Assembly (NCBI RefSeq): GCF_003992595.1
Contig: NZ_RZNA01000048.1
Span: forward strand, 21,537 to 85,536
From: Flagellimonas oceanensis
GTDB taxonomy: Bacteria; Bacteroidota; Bacteroidia; Flavobacteriales; Flavobacteriaceae
Direction of reading: 5' to 3'
Length of the DNA: 64,000 bases
Program-made: the position numbers and the translations under genes
In this document: piece by piece, positions 45,444 to 53,912 of the stretch
How positions within the stretch are numbered: the stretch's first letter is position 1
Layout: the number at the start of each line of letters is the position of its first letter
The notes under the pieces: model-generated
The model's database searches: none
What the model saw: the letters and a program-made list of their open reading frames with translations, nothing else
What the model was told of the DNA's origin: nothing

Positions 45444-46229
45444 CTACATTGATTTTAAGAGCCCGCCATCAATTGGGATGTTGGTCCCCGTGATAAAAGC
45501 TGCTTTGTCCGAAGCCAAAAATGTCACCAAGTATCCATATTCTTTAGGGTCGCCAATACGTTTAACGGGCACTTGTTCTTCCATGTTAGAGCGGACCTCA
45601 TCAGGAGAAATCCCAAGTTTTTCCGCTTTTTTGGAATTCAACTGGGCAATTCGGTCCGTGTCAAAATAACCTGTTAGGGTACTGTTTACGGTAATACCAT
45701 CTTTAGCCACATCGTAGGCCAAACTTTTGGCCCAAGTGACCACCGCCGCCCGAATGGTGTTGGAGAGCGCCAAATAATTCAAAGGTTCCTTTACCGATAT
45801 GGATGCAATATTGATAATGCGCCCCCATTTGTTTATCTGCATTTGCTTTAGCGCAAGTTCCGTAGTGTACAACACGGACTTAAAAAGCAGGTTAAAGGCA
45901 TTTTGGTAATCCTCAACATTTTTTTCCAGGGCTCCACCACCTTCGGGGCCTTGGGTGTTGTTTACCAAAATATCCACGGTATTGGTTTGAAAATAGGCTG
46001 ATATTTTTGCTTTGTAGGCTTCAAAATGGGTAAAATCCACGGAGAGGTATTGGTGCTTTTGTCCTTGGGAACTGTCCATTTCATCAATTATTTCTTGCAT
46101 GCGTCCTTCACTACGTGCCATTAGGGTCACGCTTGCCCCGCTATCGGCCAGTTGACGCGCAATAGCTTCCCCGATTCCCTTGCTACTGCCTCCTACGAGG
46201 GCTTTTTTTCCTTTTAATGAAATATTCAT
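45444..46229 (-). CDS. SDR family oxidoreductase without the usual YxxxK
   Basis: A 261-residue short-chain dehydrogenase with the NADP motif VGGSSKGIGEAIA and the NNTQGPEGG loop. The catalytic Tyr-Lys pair is missing: in the aligned position it reads LNYLALSNTIRAAV, so Tyr is Leu and Lys is Asn. The same SNxxRAA pattern is known to me from a divergent subgroup that is still conserved in flavobacteria. The active Ser is also not clear (NIASISVKEP). The fold and cofactor site are kept, so it may bind NADP in a different reaction or serve as a regulator. The cupin gene lies two bases upstream. Confidence 0.83.
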   Translation of the reverse strand: MNISLKGKKALVGGSSKGIGEAIARQLADSGASVTLMARSEGRMQEIIDEMDSSQGQKHQYLSVDFTHFEAYKAKISAYFQTNTVDILVNNTQGPEGGGALEKNVEDYQNAFNLLFKSVLYTTELALKQMQINKWGRIINIASISVKEPLNYLALSNTIRAAVVTWAKSLAYDVAKDGITVNSTLTGYFDTDRIAQLNSKKAEKLGISPDEVRSNMEEQVPVKRIGDPKEYGYLVTFLASDKAAFITGTNIPIDGGLLKSM

Positions 46230-46231
46230 GG

Positions 46232-46543
46232 CTATCGGTACTCTTCTCGAACGGGACTAAAAATGTCCATTAATTTACAAGGAGTCAACGCTTTTCCACT
46301 ATGTGGCGCATTGGATGGGATGACCACGATATCTCCACTAGTGTAGGTTCCTTTTTCTCCATTGAGCGAGAACTCAAAAGTACCTTCCACCACATGCATG
46401 ATTTGTTCGTGGTCATGCCGGTGTTCTGGAACTTCGGCGTTTTGTTCCACATCCCAGAATACCCAGCTCATACGTTCTCCGTGCACCAATTTGCCGTGGT
46501 ACCCTGGCATAATTTCTTTTGGTTTGATTTCAGATAGATTCAT
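46232..46543 (-). CDS. Cupin domain protein
   Basis: A single-cupin protein of 103 residues. The metal motif is PEHRHDHEQIMHVVEGTFEF, with two His and Glu, and a second motif SGDIVVIPSNAPHSG supplies a late His. Cupins of this size are metal-dependent dioxygenases, isomerases or sugar-binding proteins; the reaction cannot be assigned. I use ATG 46543 (MNLSEIKPKE). The open frame to 46825 overlaps the divergent Mpl-like gene and is not homologous. It lies two bases before the SDR gene, so the two probably act together. Confidence 0.87.
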   Translation of the reverse strand: MNLSEIKPKEIMPGYHGKLVHGERMSWVFWDVEQNAEVPEHRHDHEQIMHVVEGTFEFSLNGEKGTYTSGDIVVIPSNAPHSGKALTPCKLMDIFSPVREEYR

Positions 46544-46639
46544 TGCTCTCAAATTTAGCAGCAAGATAGACATTAATATAGAGCTTCCGTGTTTGTATTG
46601 GTATTGGCTTTGGCTATTTTTGGGCTCTAATTTGAAGTG

Positions 46640-47533
46640 ATGCAGGTACATTTTATAGGTTTGGGCGAGATCAACATGTTCAATTTGGCCATTGCCTTGC
46701 ACAAAAAGGGGGAAACGGTCACAGGTAGTGATGAAGAGTTTGATGAATCCCTTAAGTCCGTTATGCAAGAACAGGGACTGGTTTCCAGTGAGGCAGGTTG
46801 GTTTTCCGATAGAATCAATGACCAATTGGATGCAGTTGTCGTGGGAACTGCCGTTAAGAATGACAATCCAGAGTTGTCGAAGGCCAAAGAACTGGGGCTC
46901 AAATTGGTTTCCTATCCTGAATTCTTGTACGAGTTGGCCAAATTCAAAACACGTGTGGTAATTGCTGGTAGCCGAAGAAAGTTGGAGCTGGCCTCAATGA
47001 TTCTTCATGTACTCAACTACAATGATGTTGAGGTGGATTATGCAGTGACATCGACCCATGGCGTTCATCTAACCGAAGAAAATGATTTTATCGTTATTGA
47101 AGGTGGCGATGGCCCCTCATCTGTAATCGATACCGTTCCACAATTTCATAAATATCAACCCAATATTGCTTCGTTGAGTGATATTGAGTTGAAAGAAGAT
47201 GGATTTCATTCCAATTTCGAGACCTATGCGGAACAGTATGGTGTTTTTGTGGACAGTATTGTAAAAGGGGGCAGCATTACCTATAATAAAGAGGATGCCG
47301 AGGTGAAAAAGCGAGTGGAATCATCCGAAAACCCGATTAGAAAGTTTCCTTATGCAATCCCAGAGTATCAAGAAGCGTATGGACAAGTATTTTTGGATAC
47401 GCCGGATGGGGAATTGCCATTGGAAATATCGAGCAAAACTGCACTGAGCAATTTGGCAGGCGCCAAATGGGTTTGTCAACAAATGGGAGTTGACGAAGTG
47501 GAGTTTTACGAAGCGATGGCAACATTCATATAG
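46640..47533 (+). CDS. Mpl/MurC-like protein, shortened, without P-loop
   Basis: Related to Mpl (UDP-MurNAc:tripeptide ligase), as shown by VHFIGLGEINMFNLA, the linker KAKELGLKLVSYPEFLYEL, SMILHVLNYNDVEVDY, VHLTEENDFIVIEG and PLEISSKTALSNLAGAKWVC. True Mpl has about 450 residues, a P-loop GSHGKT and a C-terminal ligase domain. Here the P-loop reads VVIAGSRRKLELA, the magnesium-binding segment is IEGGDGPSSVID and the protein stops at 297 residues, just before the C-terminal domain. Catalysis of ligation is therefore unlikely. It may be a binding or regulatory paralog, or a decaying copy. It starts with ATG 46640 and is divergent from the cupin gene. Confidence 0.75.
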   Translation: MQVHFIGLGEINMFNLAIALHKKGETVTGSDEEFDESLKSVMQEQGLVSSEAGWFSDRINDQLDAVVVGTAVKNDNPELSKAKELGLKLVSYPEFLYELAKFKTRVVIAGSRRKLELASMILHVLNYNDVEVDYAVTSTHGVHLTEENDFIVIEGGDGPSSVIDTVPQFHKYQPNIASLSDIELKEDGFHSNFETYAEQYGVFVDSIVKGGSITYNKEDAEVKKRVESSENPIRKFPYAIPEYQEAYGQVFLDTPDGELPLEISSKTALSNLAGAKWVCQQMGVDEVEFYEAMATFI

Positions 47534-47617
47534 CTGAAAGTCTGGCACACAAGTATTTGGACAATTGTAATTTTGTCAGTCAACGATTGGTGGAACGGTA
47601 ATTGTCTGATATTGTGA

Positions 47618-47800
47618 ATGAAAGGTGCAGTCCATGAAATCCTCTTTTACATTAAACGGTTTATTTCGGTTTCATTTCTTGCATTTATGTTGGGTGTTTC
47701 CAATGTTTTTTTACAGGAAGAAAGAATGATAAATGATTCAAGGAAAAAAGTGGAGCAACATGAGGTTCAAGATGAAGAAGATCCACATTTGTCATTTTAA
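47618..47800 (+). CDS. Small hypothetical protein
   Basis: A 60-residue frame: a basic/hydrophobic first half (FYIKRFISVSFLAFMLGVS, one likely membrane segment) and a charged second half (RKKVEQHEVQDEEDPHLSF). The layout suits a small single-pass membrane protein. I do not recognise a family. It lies between the Mpl-like gene and the DUF1569 gene, and its end is six bases from the convergent stop. Chance cannot be excluded at this length. Confidence 0.4.
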   Translation: MKGAVHEILFYIKRFISVSFLAFMLGVSNVFLQEERMINDSRKKVEQHEVQDEEDPHLSF

Positions 47801-47805
47801 TAACA

Positions 47806-48255
47806 TCATACACTGAATTGCCTTAAATGATGGTCCAGATGCTTGTATTGCATCTGTCCCCATTGTTCGGGAGAGAACTTTCCAAATACCGGGTGTGGAT
47901 CCCATTCTTTTTTATCTTTCTTTTGATGGAAATCGTTGATTAAGCCAATCAACACCTTCTTTTCTTCATCCACATTCTTATCATCCACCACTTTTAAACC
48001 TTTGGCCGTGGGTAGGCCTTGGCGCCAAGGTTTGTCATTGTAGAGACTTTTTTTGAAGAACTTGCCCACAAATTTCAACATGGGGCTCGTTTTGTCCAGA
48101 CGATGCCTTCCTAAAGAAATTTTGAGAGGGTATTGGCAATGGTGTAGCATTTGACCGACCTCCATTTTGCCCCATTGTCTTTCCGAAGATTCCGAAAGTT
48201 GATTGATCCGTTCTAAAATTTCTTCGTGTGCCTCGCTGTTGAAAAGGGATTTCAT
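47806..48255 (-). CDS. DUF1569 (DinB-like) protein
   Basis: A 149-residue protein of the DUF1569 group, related to the DinB four-helix fold. Segments typical of it are WGKMEVGQMLHHCQYPLK (possible metal-binding His pair) and a C-terminal KFSPEQWGQMQYKHLDHHLRQF (two more His). These proteins are predicted metal-binding enzymes, possibly thiol-transferases, with unknown substrates. No signal peptide is present. It is divergent from radC across 53 bp. Confidence 0.83.
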   Translation of the reverse strand: MKSLFNSEAHEEILERINQLSESSERQWGKMEVGQMLHHCQYPLKISLGRHRLDKTSPMLKFVGKFFKKSLYNDKPWRQGLPTAKGLKVVDDKNVDEEKKVLIGLINDFHQKKDKKEWDPHPVFGKFSPEQWGQMQYKHLDHHLRQFSV

Positions 48256-48308
48256 AATGAAGGATTTATATTGAAAATTACATAAAATTATTCTCCTATC
48301 TTTAGCCC

Positions 48309-49007
48309 ATGCAAGAAAAACTAGCTTCCTTTTCCATTAAAAACTGGGCCGATGATGACAAGCCTAGGGAGAAATTGGTACAAAAGGGCAGTTTTGTGCT
48401 GTCCGATGCCGAGTTGATTGCTATTTTATTTGGATCGGGAAGTCGTGAGGAGAGTGCGGTGGAGCTTTCCAAACGAATACTGGCCTCAGTGGACCACAAT
48501 TTGAACGAGTTGGGCAAACTTTCCGTAAACCAACTGATGCGTTTCAAAGGGATAGGAGAGGCTAAGGCGGTAACCATCGCCGCTGCATTGGAAGTAGGTG
48601 GAAGAAGGCGCTTGGAGGATACTTCAAAAATTACCAAAATTAAAAGCAGTCACGATGTCATTGAGCTGCTGTACCCATTGATTGGGGAACTACCGCACGA
48701 GGAATTCTGGATTGTCTATCTGAACAATTCCAACAAAGTTGTCCATAAAGCACAGTTGAGCAATGGAGGTATCACAGGAACTTTGGTCGATGTGGGACTG
48801 GTATTGAAGCAGGCCTTGGAATTGGGTGCAGTTGGGATAATCCTTGCACATAATCATCCATCGCGAACACTGAAGCCCATCGAAGCGGACAAACAAATTA
48901 CGCAAAAATCAAAGGAGGCATCTGAGGCTTTGGACATCAAGATTCTGGACCGTTTGATTTTGGCACAGCACGAATATTTGAGTTTTGCGGATAAAGGAAT
49001 ACTATAG
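48309..49007 (+). CDS. radC: RadC-family JAB-domain protein
   Basis: The 232-residue protein has a helix-hairpin-helix at the N-terminus (LMRFKGIGEAKAVTIAAA) and a JAB/MPN metalloprotease-like core with LAHNHPS and a later Asp (IEADKQIT), the zinc site of this family. The name RadC comes from an old and now doubted link to DNA repair. The real role is unresolved. The variant HNHPSRTLKP differs from the common HNHPSGNP but keeps the ligands. The deacetylase-like gene follows three bases after its stop. Confidence 0.92.
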   Translation: MQEKLASFSIKNWADDDKPREKLVQKGSFVLSDAELIAILFGSGSREESAVELSKRILASVDHNLNELGKLSVNQLMRFKGIGEAKAVTIAAALEVGGRRRLEDTSKITKIKSSHDVIELLYPLIGELPHEEFWIVYLNNSNKVVHKAQLSNGGITGTLVDVGLVLKQALELGAVGIILAHNHPSRTLKPIEADKQITQKSKEASEALDIKILDRLILAQHEYLSFADKGIL

Positions 49008-49010
49008 CCC

Positions 49011-50306
49011 ATGTTGTTGATTTTTACCCATAAAGTAACCAATCGGTTGACCTATACGGCCAAGCAGATTTTTGAGAAAATCTTGGGGGTGGAGATGGGG
49101 TTTACCACAAAGGTTGAGGACTTCATCAAACATAACGGGCCAAAAATGACCTATTCGAAGCAACCGCTGCAAAACGAATTTTTTATTCGAAGCAATGACC
49201 TGTTGTTTGAGCAGGGCATCAACGATTTGGAGATCAAGGTGTCTGATTGGGATGGCATTCCCTGTTTTTTTTCCTCAGGGGAGAAGAGCAGCATCCCCTT
49301 TGATATTTTTTCAGCCAGTTTTTTTCTGTTGAGTCGCTACGAAGAGTATTTGCCACATGTTAAGGATAGTGTTGGAAGGTTTCCCGTAAAGGAAAGCATA
49401 GCTTATCAAAATAACTTTTTGGAACTTCCTGTGGTCGACCTTTGGGCCTCTAAGCTTTTGGAGGCTTTAAAAGAACGCTTTCCTGATCTGGAGAAAAAGG
49501 AAAAGAATTATCGGTTTACCTCAATCATTAATGTAGGCGCTTCGCATGCCTATGCCATGCGCGGAATTTCACGTACTTTAGGAGGGTTTCTATTGGATTT
49601 GGGAAACCTGAGGTTCAGGGATGTTTGGGAAAGATTGTCCGTAATCTTGAGGCTCAAAAAAGACCCGTATGATAATTTTTTCAAGCTAGTGGATATCCAC
49701 AAAAAGTTTCCCATCAAAACCATGTTCTTTTTTCAGTTTGCCAAGCATTCCGCTCACGATAAGAACGTATCCACCAATAACAATAAGTTCCGATACCTGA
49801 TAAAATCCGTAGCCGATTACAGTGAGGTTTCCCTGAGCACATCCTTCGTATCCACCATGGACAAAGAAGTGCTTCGTGAGGAGAAAAAACAATTGGGCAA
49901 CTTAATTCATCGGTCCATTAGTTACGCAAGGCTTCGGTACAATAAAGTCAATGTACCGGCTACCTACAGAAATTTGGTGGAAACCGAATTTACCGATGAT
50001 TTTTCCATGGGCTACACCCACGAAATCGGTTTCAGGGCGGGTACTTGCACCCCTTTTTATTTTTATGACATCAATACAGAAGTAAGGCAACCGATAAAAA
50101 TACATCCATTTGCCATGCACGATTATGCTTTGATCAAATATAAGAGCAAGGAAGAAGTGTATGAGGCAATGGATAGGGTGTATCGATTGGTAAAACAGGT
50201 TAAGGGCGACTTCATTTTAGTGTTTTCCAATGAACTGCTGGGAGGAAAACAGCGATTGGATTGGATGGATCTATATCGATCATTATTAAAGAGATACTAT
50301 GTTTGA
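49011..50306 (+). CDS. Polysaccharide deacetylase-like (DUF7033-type) protein with degraded metal site
   Basis: A 431-residue protein of the flavobacterial family with an N-terminal DUF7033-like part (IPFDIFSASFFLLSRYEEYL) and a C-terminal NodB/polysaccharide-deacetylase-like part ending GYTHEIGFRAGTCTPFYFYD. In relatives as I recall them the deacetylase part starts with a DxD motif and has a later His-Pro-Ser. Here those places read SIINVGASHAYAM and SEVSLSTSFVST, with none of these residues. It is therefore probably not a working metal deacetylase. It is tightly placed between radC (three bases) and the HAD gene (eight-base overlap). Confidence 0.72.
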   Translation: MLLIFTHKVTNRLTYTAKQIFEKILGVEMGFTTKVEDFIKHNGPKMTYSKQPLQNEFFIRSNDLLFEQGINDLEIKVSDWDGIPCFFSSGEKSSIPFDIFSASFFLLSRYEEYLPHVKDSVGRFPVKESIAYQNNFLELPVVDLWASKLLEALKERFPDLEKKEKNYRFTSIINVGASHAYAMRGISRTLGGFLLDLGNLRFRDVWERLSVILRLKKDPYDNFFKLVDIHKKFPIKTMFFFQFAKHSAHDKNVSTNNNKFRYLIKSVADYSEVSLSTSFVSTMDKEVLREEKKQLGNLIHRSISYARLRYNKVNVPATYRNLVETEFTDDFSMGYTHEIGFRAGTCTPFYFYDINTEVRQPIKIHPFAMHDYALIKYKSKEEVYEAMDRVYRLVKQVKGDFILVFSNELLGGKQRLDWMDLYRSLLKRYYV

Positions 50307-50988
50307 CCATCAAGTGACCGATGTTTTTTTTGATTTGGACCATACGCTATGGGATTTTGAAAAAAACTCAGCGCTCACGTTCGCCAAAATTTTAGCGGAT
50401 AACAAAGTAGGTGTGGACCTCGATGGATTTTTAGAGGTTTATGCTCCTGTTAACATGCAAATGTGGGCCCTGTACCGTGAGAATGGAATAAGCAAATCGG
50501 AACTGCGTTACCAACGTTTAAAGCAAACTTTTGATAGGCTGAAAGTGTTGGTTTCGGATGAGGTCATCGATAAATTGGCACACGACTATATTCTGCACCT
50601 GTCTTCCTTTACCCATTTGCTTCCCAATGCCTTGGAGGCTTTGGAGTACCTCTACCCAAAATACAGGCTTCACATTATTACCAATGGATTTCAGGAGGTA
50701 CAGACCAAGAAGTTGAGGGGAAGCGGAATTCATCACTATTTTCAAAAAATAATTGATTCCGAGATGGCGGGCGTCAAAAAACCACATCCTTATATTTTTG
50801 AAATGGCCTTGGAACAGGCTCGTGTGGATCCCAAGAACTCCTTGATGATAGGGGATAGCGTAGAGGCCGATATTTTAGGGGCCAAAGCCATGGGCATGCA
50901 AGTGCTGCACTATAATTTCCATAAAGATTCCGACCACGGGGAATGCATCATGATCAATGATCTTATTGAAATAAAAAGCATTTTATAG
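50299..50988 (+). CDS. HAD-family nucleotidase, YjjG type
   Basis: A 229-residue haloacid-dehalogenase phosphatase with motif I DVFFDLDHTLWDFE, motif II IITNG, the Lys of motif III (AGVKKPHPYIF) and motif IV MIGDSVEADILGA. The FDLDHTLWDF start is typical of YjjG pyrimidine nucleotidases, which clean up non-canonical nucleotides. It overlaps the preceding gene by eight bases and is followed after 54 bp by a lipoprotein gene. Confidence 0.9.
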   Translation: MFDHQVTDVFFDLDHTLWDFEKNSALTFAKILADNKVGVDLDGFLEVYAPVNMQMWALYRENGISKSELRYQRLKQTFDRLKVLVSDEVIDKLAHDYILHLSSFTHLLPNALEALEYLYPKYRLHIITNGFQEVQTKKLRGSGIHHYFQKIIDSEMAGVKKPHPYIFEMALEQARVDPKNSLMIGDSVEADILGAKAMGMQVLHYNFHKDSDHGECIMINDLIEIKSIL

Positions 50989-51042
50989 AGTTATATTAAA
51001 GTGGCTAATCCCATTTTTTGACACTAGAAAATGCTTTCGACT

Positions 51043-51594
51043 ATGAAAAGATTGCACCACTGTACATTCTTGCTCCTAGGATTTCTGTTTATGATGACAG
51101 CATGTACCGAGGAACAGGATTTTAGTCAGGTTGATGACTTACGAGTGACCCCGACATTGGCTTCGGGACTCTTTTATATGGAATCCGACGAAGCCACTAT
51201 TAATTCCGCGGGAGCATTTGGTTCTTTTTATTCTGAAGAAGTCAATTTCGATGCTTTTAACGAACAATATGTAGCAGAGCGTCTCATAGAGGGGGTCATT
51301 ACTTACGAGATTGATAATACCACGAGCAAGGAACTCCGATTGATCATTGAGTTTTTGGACGAAGCTGGACAACCATTGGACGCCGAAATATTTACCGTTG
51401 AAGCAGACCCTTCGGAAACTGTGATTCGGGACGTGCTCTATGGTCCGGGAGGTAAATCAATCGATATTGTTGCAAACACCTCAAGCCTTCGGGTGTCCGC
51501 CATCAATTTAGGTGACGGAACCAGTGTGTCTTCCACAGACGACCCCAAAATTATTTTACGCTCAGGAGCGCAATTTGTATTTCGACTGAAATGA
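51043..51594 (+). CDS. Hypothetical lipoprotein
   Basis: A 183-residue lipoprotein: MKRLHHCTFLLLGFLFMMTAC has a lipobox (MMTAC) and a signal core. The mature protein is acidic, beta-rich and of two parts (about 30-100 and 105-183), with RLIIEFLDEAGQPLDAE in the middle. I do not recognise the family. Its stop overlaps the start of the DUF5723-type barrel by four bases, so they are co-translated. I choose ATG 51043 rather than the ATG four codons upstream because the basic N-terminus then starts the signal. Confidence 0.78.
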   Translation: MKRLHHCTFLLLGFLFMMTACTEEQDFSQVDDLRVTPTLASGLFYMESDEATINSAGAFGSFYSEEVNFDAFNEQYVAERLIEGVITYEIDNTTSKELRLIIEFLDEAGQPLDAEIFTVEADPSETVIRDVLYGPGGKSIDIVANTSSLRVSAINLGDGTSVSSTDDPKIILRSGAQFVFRLK

Positions 51595-53051
51595 GAATGA
51601 CCTTTAAGATACTATGGATTGCCTTACTGGGCAGCACTTCCATTTTTGCACAAAACAAGGAACTGTTGTACAATTTCAATGAAATCCCACAGTCTTTGAT
51701 GGTCAACCCGGGGGTAAAGACATCACAAAAGTGGCATGTGGGCATTCCCGTTGTTTCAGGCTTGGCTTTCCAAGGGGCCACCAGTGGGGTTACCGTCAAT
51801 GACCTTTTTGCGAACGACGGAATAGATTTTACAACAAAAGTCCAGGAAAGACTCTTGGATGTGATGGGAACCAAGGACGATTTCAGTACCGCCAGTCAGA
51901 TTGAAGGGATTACAGTCGGGTTTCGAGGAAAAAACAGACCTGATGATTACTATTCCTTCGGGATTTATGGGGAAATGGACATTATAACCTATTGGCCCAA
52001 GGATTTGGCCATTTTGGCTTTTGAAGGTAATGGAGGGGGCAACTTGGGGAGGAGCTTTGATTTAGGGGATTTAAATCTCCGGGGAGAAATGATCAATGTT
52101 TTTCATTTTGGCATCAATAGAAAGGTGAGCAATACACTGACACTCGGAGCCAGGGCGAAGCTTTACTCGAGTATTTTTCAATTTCAATCCATAAAAAATT
52201 CGGGTTCTTTCACTACGATACCAGGGCTAAACAATGTTTACGAGAGCACCATTACTGCGGATATGCAGCTTCAAACCGCAGGAGTCAGAGGTTTTTATGA
52301 TATTGTGGAGGAAGACACAGGTTCAACCAGAAAGGATGTTACGAGCTTATTTACGGAACGGGTCCTGCTGGGAGGCAATCTGGGTTTTGGCCTTGATTTT
52401 GGTTTCAGTTATAATTTAAATCCACAAACCACCATCACAGGGAGTATTCTGGACTTGGGTTTTATCAATAATTCCAAAGATGTGTGGAACTATACATTTG
52501 CCGGAAGCACAACTACCGACGGAATTTCAGTTTTTCTGCCGGATGAAATCAATAATGTAAACAATGATCTTTGGGAAGAACTAGTGGATGAAATTGATGC
52601 GGCATTGCCCCATGGAGAAAATCAATCCAGCTATATTTCCTGGCGACCCTTAAAGGTTTATGGTTCCCTAACATATGATTTTGGCCAAGGTGGAGGGGCC
52701 GTTTTGGATAATTGTGGATGCGCCGTCAATGGAGGGGGTGGAGGAAGTGCGCTGGATTATTATCGGAATAGTGTGGGTGGACAGTTGTTCATGATAAAAA
52801 GGCCAAGAGGGGTGCAGGCCGCCTTGACTGGTTTTTATCAGCGAAGATTTGGTAGGGTTCTTTCCTTAAAAGGTACGTATACGGTTGATAAATATTCTCT
52901 GTCTAATATCGGATTGGGGGCGAATTTTCAATTGGGACCGGTTAATTTCTATGTCTTGGCGGATAATCTTTTGAGCTACTCAAATTTGGCAGATAGCCAT
53001 TATGCTTCTTTACAGTTCGGATTTAATATCATATCTTGGAACGGTAATTGA
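51591..53051 (+). CDS. DUF5723-type outer membrane beta-barrel protein
   Basis: A 486-residue exported protein (signal MRMTFKILWIALLGSTSIFAQ). NEIPQSLMVNPGVKTSQKWH is the start of DUF5723 proteins as I recall them. Repeated strand-rich segments (LRGEMINVFHFGINRKVS, GFGLDFGFSYNL, NFYVLADNLLSYS) and a final LQFGFNI fit an outer-membrane barrel. A Gly/Cys-rich loop (DNCGCAVNGGGGGS) sits before the last strands. Function is not known. It is linked to the lipoprotein upstream by the four-base overlap and to the next gene by 12 bp. Confidence 0.82.
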   Translation: MRMTFKILWIALLGSTSIFAQNKELLYNFNEIPQSLMVNPGVKTSQKWHVGIPVVSGLAFQGATSGVTVNDLFANDGIDFTTKVQERLLDVMGTKDDFSTASQIEGITVGFRGKNRPDDYYSFGIYGEMDIITYWPKDLAILAFEGNGGGNLGRSFDLGDLNLRGEMINVFHFGINRKVSNTLTLGARAKLYSSIFQFQSIKNSGSFTTIPGLNNVYESTITADMQLQTAGVRGFYDIVEEDTGSTRKDVTSLFTERVLLGGNLGFGLDFGFSYNLNPQTTITGSILDLGFINNSKDVWNYTFAGSTTTDGISVFLPDEINNVNNDLWEELVDEIDAALPHGENQSSYISWRPLKVYGSLTYDFGQGGGAVLDNCGCAVNGGGGGSALDYYRNSVGGQLFMIKRPRGVQAALTGFYQRRFGRVLSLKGTYTVDKYSLSNIGLGANFQLGPVNFYVLADNLLSYSNLADSHYASLQFGFNIISWNGN

Positions 53052-53063
53052 TTATTCATTATT

Positions 53064-53912
53064 ATGAGATTGAAAATAGTGTACATATTGCTTTTTGCAA
53101 TGGGGTTGAATGGGGTTGTTAATGCACAGTTGAACGACTACAAGTACATCATTGTACCCAAAAAATTTGATGCTTTTAAATCTGTCAATCAGTACCAGAG
53201 CAGTACTTTGATAAAATATTATTTTGAGCAAAATGGATTCAACGCGGTTTACAATGACGATTTGCCATTTGACTTGGCTGCAAACAGATGTTTGGGATTG
53301 ACGGTGGATTTTATAGACAATTCCAATATGTTTACGACCAAAGCGATAATTGCTCTAAAAGATTGTAATAATGCCGAGGTGTTCCGGTCTGAAGAGGTAA
53401 AGAGTAAAATAAAATCCTTTGAGGAAGCCTATAAGGATGTCATTCAACAAGCGTTTCTTTCCTATATGGGATTGGACTATGTGTATGAACCCCAACAAGG
53501 GCAACCAGAAGAAACGGCACCGATAACCGTAAGTTTTAAGGATGATGTGAAAACTGTTGACGAGGAACCAAAGACCAATGTAGTGGAGCAAAAGGCAACA
53601 ATGGAAGAGCAGGTTTATAAAACTGTTGAGCCCAGACCCAGTACTGTTATGAAGTCTACTAATACTACGACAGCGAACGTGGCTGCGTCGACAACAGGCC
53701 TTCTATATGCCCAACCTATAGGCAATGGGTTTCAATTAGTGGACAGTACACCAAAGGTGGTGCTTAAACTGGAGGAAACCTCCATGGAGAATGTGTTCAT
53801 GACCAATTTTGAGGGCAATAATGCAGTGGTCTTCAAAAAAGGGGATACATGGTTGTTGGAGTATTCCGATAATGGTGAAAAAGTGCAAAAAGAACTCAAT
53901 ATCAAGTTCTAG
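53064..53912 (+). CDS. Hypothetical periplasmic protein
   Basis: A 282-residue protein with a signal peptide (MRLKIVYILLFAMGLNGVVNAQ). The first half contains NDYKYIIVPKKFDAF, LIKYYFEQNGFNAVYNDDLP and conserved-looking cysteines (NRCLGLTVDF, LKDCNNAEV). A low-complexity, Pro/Thr/Glu-rich linker follows (about 150-215). A short C-terminal domain (LLYAQPIGNGFQLVDSTPK onwards) completes it. I recognise it as flavobacterial but cannot name the family. It completes a three-gene set with the lipoprotein and barrel, perhaps one envelope complex. The end overlaps rarA by four bases, convergently. Confidence 0.72.
   Translation: MRLKIVYILLFAMGLNGVVNAQLNDYKYIIVPKKFDAFKSVNQYQSSTLIKYYFEQNGFNAVYNDDLPFDLAANRCLGLTVDFIDNSNMFTTKAIIALKDCNNAEVFRSEEVKSKIKSFEEAYKDVIQQAFLSYMGLDYVYEPQQGQPEETAPITVSFKDDVKTVDEEPKTNVVEQKATMEEQVYKTVEPRPSTVMKSTNTTTANVAASTTGLLYAQPIGNGFQLVDSTPKVVLKLEETSMENVFMTNFEGNNAVVFKKGDTWLLEYSDNGEKVQKELNIKF

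Noticed and set aside
46544..46825. N-terminal extension of the cupin
   Set aside because: It overlaps the divergent Mpl-like gene and shows no cupin similarity; ATG 46543 fits the domain.
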